This document shows positions 60,112 through 64,000 of a DNA stretch of 64,000 nt, piece after piece. The stretch spans positions 1 to 64,000 of the forward strand of contig JBBILX010000009.1 in assembly GCA_037444685.1 (NCBI GenBank), read 5' to 3'. The DNA is from UBA964 sp037444685. GTDB lineage: Bacteria; Pseudomonadota; Gammaproteobacteria; Steroidobacterales; Steroidobacteraceae. A model generated the notes under the pieces. It saw only the letters and a program-made list of their open reading frames with translations. It had not been told where the DNA came from and made no database searches. Numbering within the stretch: position 1 is the stretch's first letter; every line of letters begins with the position of its first letter. The position numbers and the translations under genes are program-made.

Positions 60112-61440
60112 ATGGCGGAGACACCGGGCAGCGGCTCAGCGCTCTGGTTCGTGCTCGCGCGGCTCGGAGCCGCGATCGCGATCGGGGCGCTCATCGGTCT
60201 GCTGCTCGGCAGCGTCGCGGCCGGGATTGCGCTGGTCCTGCTCGGCTATCTCGGTCTGCACCTGTTCCGCCTCTACGAACTCGACCGCTGGCTGCGCAAT
60301 CGCAGCCGGCTCGACCCGCCCGATGCAACAGGCCTCTGGGGCGACGTGATCGCGCTCGTCGCCCGACTGCACCGACGCAAGAAATTCCACAAACAGCGCC
60401 TCCTCGAGACCTACCGGGAGCTGCGGCGCTCGACCGCCTCGATGCCGGACGGCGTCGTCACGCTGAACGCCGAGAACGAAATCGTCTGGTTCAACCGCAC
60501 GGCCGGCGAGCTGCTCGGGTTGCGGCGCCGCGTCGATACCGGCCTGCGGATCGCGAACCTGGTCCGTCACCCCGACTTCCAGCGCTATCTAGCCGCCGGG
60601 CAGTACGCACAGCCGGTCGTGATCCAGGCGACTGCCTCGGTCGAGCGCTGGCTGTCGATGCAGCTCGTGCCTTACGGCGAGGGGCAGAAGCTGCTGTTCG
60701 TCCGCGACGTCACGCGACAGAACCGGCTCGAGACGATGCGGCGTGATTTCGTCGCCAACGCCTCGCATGAGCTGCGCTCGCCGCTGACCGTCATCGCCGG
60801 CTATCTCGAGACGCTGGCCCTGGATTCCGGCATCGACCCCGAGCTGCAGGCGCCGCTGCACGAGATGCGACGCCAGACCGAGCGCATGACGCGGATCATC
60901 GACGACCTGCTCGTGCTGTCACGGCTCGAGTCCGAGGCGGGCGAAGTCGCCGGGGCACCGGTCGACGTCGGCGGCTTACTGACACTCTTGCGCAAGGACG
61001 CCGAGGCGCGGCCGCAGAGGCCTGCCGAGATCTCGCTCTCGCTCGAGACCGACATGCAGATCATCGGCGATGAGGGGCAACTGCACTCGGCGTTTGCAAA
61101 CCTGATCGACAATGCGATCAAGTACACGCCGGCACAGGGGCGGGTCGCCCTGCGCTTCTGGGCCGACGACGACGGCGCATGCGTGTCGGTCAGCGACACC
61201 GGCATCGGCATCGCGCCTGAGCATCTGCCGCGCCTGACCGAGCGCTTCTATCGAGTCGACGCGGGCCGCGCGCGCCAGACGGGCGGGTCCGGCCTTGGCC
61301 TCGCGATTGTCAAGCATGTGCTGCAGCGCCACGGCGCGACGCTCGACGTCGAGAGCGTCGAGGGCCGCGGCAGTACCTTCACCTGCCGCTTCCCGCCGCG
61401 TCGTCTGGCGGGACCCGCGGAACAGCGCATCCGCGCCTGA
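60112..61440 (+). CDS. phoR: Phosphate regulon sensor kinase PhoR
   Basis: The 442-residue kinase has one hydrophobic hairpin near the N-terminus (about 10-52), no large periplasmic domain, a PAS-like region (about 105-200), and phospho-acceptor His219 in NASHELRSPLTVIAGYLETL. The ATPase domain follows (NLIDNAIKYTPAQG, DTGIGIAPEHL, GGSGLGLAIVKHVL). This is the PhoR layout. It starts 9 bp after phoB and is cotranscribed. Confidence 0.92.
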   Translation: MAETPGSGSALWFVLARLGAAIAIGALIGLLLGSVAAGIALVLLGYLGLHLFRLYELDRWLRNRSRLDPPDATGLWGDVIALVARLHRRKKFHKQRLLETYRELRRSTASMPDGVVTLNAENEIVWFNRTAGELLGLRRRVDTGLRIANLVRHPDFQRYLAAGQYAQPVVIQATASVERWLSMQLVPYGEGQKLLFVRDVTRQNRLETMRRDFVANASHELRSPLTVIAGYLETLALDSGIDPELQAPLHEMRRQTERMTRIIDDLLVLSRLESEAGEVAGAPVDVGGLLTLLRKDAEARPQRPAEISLSLETDMQIIGDEGQLHSAFANLIDNAIKYTPAQGRVALRFWADDDGACVSVSDTGIGIAPEHLPRLTERFYRVDAGRARQTGGSGLGLAIVKHVLQRHGATLDVESVEGRGSTFTCRFPPRRLAGPAEQRIRA

Positions 61441-61579
61441 GTAATTCGATCTGCCGTGCTTCGATACGTCGTATGAACCGCTTACAGTTCATGAATTCCA
61501 GAAACATCGAATATAGCTGCGCGGGTAACGGAGAGACGCGCGTGATCGGCCCGGCCGTGGACCTGGTAAGGAGGGTGGC

Positions 61580-62107
61580 ATGAATGGCGTTGCCGCGCCC
61601 GAGAGCAACTATCGGGTGTTGTTCCTGTGCACGGCGAATTCGGCGCGCAGCATCATGGCCGAGTCGCTGATCAATCATTGGGGGCGCGGCCGCTTCGTCG
61701 GCCTCAGCGCCGGCAGTCAGCCGAGCGGTGTTGTGAACCCGATCGCCTTAGAACTGCTGCGGCACATGCGCATGCCCGTCGCCGGCCTGCGCAGCAAGAG
61801 TTGGGAGGAGTTCGCCGCGCCGGGTACGCCGCCGCTCGACTTCGTGTTCACGGTCTGCGACAACGCTGCCGGCGAGGTCTGTCCGGTCTGGCCCGGACAG
61901 CCGGTGACGGCGCACTGGGGCGTGCCGGACCCCGCGGCCGTGCGGGGCAGCGACGCAGAGAGGTGGCTCGCATTCCGGGAGGCCTTCCGCGCGCTCGAGG
62001 CCCGGATCAAGGCGTTCACGAGCCTCCCGATCGCGTCTCTCGATCGCCTTCGACTGCAGCGTGCCGTCGAGGCGATCGGCCGCGACGAGCCGCCGCGGTT
62101 CAACTGA
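61580..62107 (+). CDS. arsC: Arsenate reductase ArsC-type (LMW phosphatase fold)
   Basis: This 175-residue protein has the phosphatase/arsenate P-loop CTANSARS at Cys17 and the phrase VCDNAAGEVCPVWPGQPVTAHWG found in ArsC enzymes, including a second Cys pair for disulfide relay. GGAGG at a good spacing precedes the ATG. It lies between phoR and phoU. Arsenate enters through phosphate transporters, so a link with the phosphate regulon is sensible. No arsB or arsR is in the window. A low-molecular-weight phosphatase role is the alternative. Confidence 0.82.
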   Translation: MNGVAAPESNYRVLFLCTANSARSIMAESLINHWGRGRFVGLSAGSQPSGVVNPIALELLRHMRMPVAGLRSKSWEEFAAPGTPPLDFVFTVCDNAAGEVCPVWPGQPVTAHWGVPDPAAVRGSDAERWLAFREAFRALEARIKAFTSLPIASLDRLRLQRAVEAIGRDEPPRFN

Positions 62108-62264
62108 GTCCGAGAATCGCCGAGCTCGCCCGGGTCGATCGCGGGTCGGGTTCGTCGCCCCGCGCCGTTGCGATGCCGCTGTCGCCGGACACCGACGACC
62201 CGGTCATGTGGCGGGTGAGGCCGATCGGCTATGATCGCCAGGGTCGTTCACCCAGAGACCTGGC

Positions 62265-63020
62265 ATGGAAAAAGCCGACCTCTCGCACCATATCGTGCGT
62301 CGCTTCAACGAAGACCTCGAGCGCGTGCGCAATAAGGTGCTCGCCATGGGCGGCTTCGTCGAGCAGCAGCTCGCCAAGGCCGTGACCTCTCTGGTCGAGG
62401 GCGACAGCGTCATGGGCGAGGCCGTGGCCCGTGACGACTACCAGGTCAACAGCATGGAAGTGTCGATCGACGAGGAGTGCTCGCGGATCCTGGCGACCCG
62501 GGCGCCCACCGCCGGCGACCTGCGTGTGATCGTCGCGATCATCAAGGCCATCACCGATCTCGAGCGCATGGGCGACGAGTGCGAGAAGATCGGCTACATC
62601 GCCTCGCGGCTGGCCGCACAGGAGCGCCCGGCCGACAGGTACCGTGAGATCAAGCACCTCGGTCGCATCGTCCAGGAGATGGTGCACGAGGCACTCGATG
62701 CCTTCGCGCGCATGGACGCCGAGGCGGCGCTGCGCGTGGCGCGGCGCGACCGCCTCGTCGACGAGGAGTACGAGTCGATCCAGCGTCAGTCGATCACGTT
62801 CATGATGGAGGATCCGCGCGCGATCCGCCGCGCGCTCGACGTGATGTGGATCGTACGCGCGCTCGAGCGGATAGGCGATCACGCCAAGAACATGTGCGAG
62901 TACGTGATCTACATGGTTCATGGCAAGGACATCCGCCACATCCGGCTCGAAGACGTCGAGAGTGAGCTGCGCGGCGGTGCTGTGCCTGCGGGTGCGAGCC
63001 CTCAGGCTCGTGGCGGCTGA
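62265..63020 (+). CDS. phoU: Phosphate transport regulator PhoU
   Basis: The 251-residue all-helical protein has two PhoU repeats with metal-binding motifs ITDLERMGDECEKIG and VRALERIGDHAKNMCEYV. PhoU links PstSCAB transport activity to PhoR. Here no pst genes lie beside it, so they must be elsewhere. It is 157 bp after arsC, perhaps in its own transcript. Confidence 0.94.
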   Translation: MEKADLSHHIVRRFNEDLERVRNKVLAMGGFVEQQLAKAVTSLVEGDSVMGEAVARDDYQVNSMEVSIDEECSRILATRAPTAGDLRVIVAIIKAITDLERMGDECEKIGYIASRLAAQERPADRYREIKHLGRIVQEMVHEALDAFARMDAEAALRVARRDRLVDEEYESIQRQSITFMMEDPRAIRRALDVMWIVRALERIGDHAKNMCEYVIYMVHGKDIRHIRLEDVESELRGGAVPAGASPQARGG

Positions 63021-63042
63021 CGGCATCCGGGCGAGCGCATTC

Positions 63043-63564
63043 GTGTTCGGCCTCAGTCGGCGCGCCGTCAATGCAGGAGGCTTCCTGGCCTGCATCGCGA
63101 TGCTCGCCTATGCGGTTTTCGTTGCGGAGAGGATGCTCGGACTCGAGCCGTGTCCCCTCTGCATGTTCCAGCGCGTCGGTGTCGCGATCCTCGGTGCGGT
63201 ATTCCTACTGGCTGCTCTCCACGACCCGCGGGGACGCGCCGGTGCGCGCACCTACGCGGTGCTGTTGCCGGTGGCCGCGCTCATTCCCGCATACGTGGCA
63301 GGCCGGCACGTCTATATCCAGAGCCTGCCGGCCGGCAGCGTGCCATCCTGTGGGGCAACGCTGGACTACATGCTCGAAGTGTTCCCGCTGCTCGAGGTCG
63401 TCAAGCGCGTCCTGACCGGCGGCGGCGAGTGCGCCGTCGTCGACTGGTCCTTTCTCGGTCTGTCGATGCCGGCCTGGGTGCTGATCTGCGTCGTCGTGCT
63501 CGCGATCATCGGTGTCGTCGCCAACTGGAGCGTGCCACGGGATCCGGGCCCAAGATTCGCGTGA
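63043..63564 (+). CDS. dsbB: Disulfide bond formation protein DsbB
   Basis: The GTG at 63043 gives 173 residues, the family's usual length; earlier in-frame GTGs (e.g. 63010) would extend it. Four membrane helices are visible. The quinone-linked cysteines are Cys37-Pro-Leu-Cys40 in LEPCPLCMFQR, and the second periplasmic pair is Cys103 and Cys130. DsbB re-oxidises DsbA and passes electrons to quinone. It follows phoU closely, and the upstream frame overlaps the phoU 3' end. Confidence 0.85.
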   Translation: MFGLSRRAVNAGGFLACIAMLAYAVFVAERMLGLEPCPLCMFQRVGVAILGAVFLLAALHDPRGRAGARTYAVLLPVAALIPAYVAGRHVYIQSLPAGSVPSCGATLDYMLEVFPLLEVVKRVLTGGGECAVVDWSFLGLSMPAWVLICVVVLAIIGVVANWSVPRDPGPRFA

Positions 63565-63652
63565 AGTATTTCTCATAAAACTTTGATTTTAATAAGCTCG
63601 TAACATCCCGCGTGCAGACTCCAGTCAGGCCAGGTTGCCGATCGGAGTGCCC

Positions 63653-64000
63653 GTGCACGCCGCCCTCAGTCGTCTGCTCCCCGCTGTTGTCGCGGCGCCC
63701 GAGGCCGCCTCCGGGCCCCCGCCGCGCTATGCGCTGCGCTCGCTGTTCATCTCGGACGTCCATCTCGGCTCGCGCGGCTGCCGCGCCGAATCCCTGCTCG
63801 CCCTGCTCGAGACCGTCAGGGTCGAGCAGCTCGTCGTCGTCGGCGACCTCATCGACTTCTGGAGCCTGCGGCGCGTCTTCCACTGGCCGTCGGCCCATAC
63901 GGCCGTGCTGCGACGCCTCCTCCAGCACTCACGCGAGGGCGCGCGTCTAGTCTACGTGCCGGGCAATCACGATGCCGAACTGCGGGAGTTCGTCGGCAGC
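63653..64000 (+). CDS. Metallophosphoesterase, UDP-2,3-diacylglucosamine diphosphatase-like (5' part)
   Basis: This frame, from GTG 63653 (or 63647), continues past the window. It shows the metallophosphoesterase motifs SDVHLGSRGCRAE, VVGDLIDFWSLRR and PGNHDAE in order. The close DVHLG-GxRG and DFWxLRR context matches the long LpxH-like enzymes that cleave UDP-diacylglucosamine in lipid A synthesis. Only about 116 residues are visible, so the C-terminal part cannot be checked. The AT-rich stretch at 63565-63605 just upstream probably holds its promoter. Confidence 0.8.
   Translation, partial: MHAALSRLLPAVVAAPEAASGPPPRYALRSLFISDVHLGSRGCRAESLLALLETVRVEQLVVVGDLIDFWSLRRVFHWPSAHTAVLRRLLQHSREGARLVYVPGNHDAELREFVGS

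Noticed and set aside
61487..61504. Possible second Pho box upstream of the arsC-type gene
   Set aside because: TTCATGAAT matches the first half of the phoB box, but the second 7-mer (TCCAGAA) does not fit CTGTCAT. A half-site alone is not enough.

Overview
This is about 64 kb of very GC-rich DNA with gammaproteobacterial gene content: a glrK-qseG-glrR block, srkA, yoaA-tsaB, phoB-phoR, dusA, dsbB, an LpxH-type phosphoesterase, and a class II-like PHA synthase. A free-living environmental lineage near Steroidobacterales, Nevskiales or Xanthomonadales fits best, but the species cannot be named from sequence alone. No tRNA, rRNA or CRISPR array was seen.

Layout. 1-2.4 kb: one end of an IS21-family element (istA, truncated istB) inserted in an IS3 transposase remnant. 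2.5-6 kb: an L-2-hydroxyglutarate oxidase-like enzyme, a sigma-54-promoted PEP-CTERM protein with a thioester-like domain, and wecB. 6-11.6 kb: an N-acylornithine-type carbamoyltransferase start-stop coupled to glrR, then qseG, glrK and galE, all on the minus strand. 11.6-25.5 kb: srkA, a lipoprotein metallopeptidase, a PAS/GAF/GGDEF/EAL protein, an N-formylglutamate amidohydrolase with a YbdK-type ligase, a cation exchanger, a methyltransferase lacking its cofactor core, and an S46 dipeptidyl-peptidase. 25.5-27.1 kb: a decaying stretch with gene remnants and a frameshifted cupin gene.

27.1-39.8 kb is an accessory, plus-strand catabolic cluster. It holds a MarR-type regulator, two NTF2-like proteins (one frameshifted), a three-subunit molybdenum hydroxylase, an AllA-like protein, an FAD-linked oxidase, a TonB-dependent receptor, and a duplicated pair of cupin plus alpha/beta-hydrolase genes. 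Both hydrolases have His at the nucleophile position and Asn at the catalytic His position. The likely job is uptake and oxidation of an unidentified small molecule, probably cyclic.

40.2-47.6 kb: dusA, an adenylate cyclase-FHA protein, GTP-type PEP carboxykinase, and a polyhydroxyalkanoate locus (phaC, depolymerase, phasin) with a 32-bp palindromic operator before the phasin gene. 47.7-56.5 kb: an envelope operon of three small exported proteins and a 1978-residue protein that joins DUF11/SdrD-like modules, a central OmpA-like domain and a probable C-terminal beta-barrel. A perfect CRP-type site precedes it. 56.5-64 kb: yoaA-tsaB, phoB-phoR with a Pho box, an arsC-type reductase, phoU, dsbB and a truncated metallophosphoesterase.

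The best candidates for undescribed biology are the catabolic cluster with its remodelled hydrolases and the DUF11/OmpA/barrel operon.
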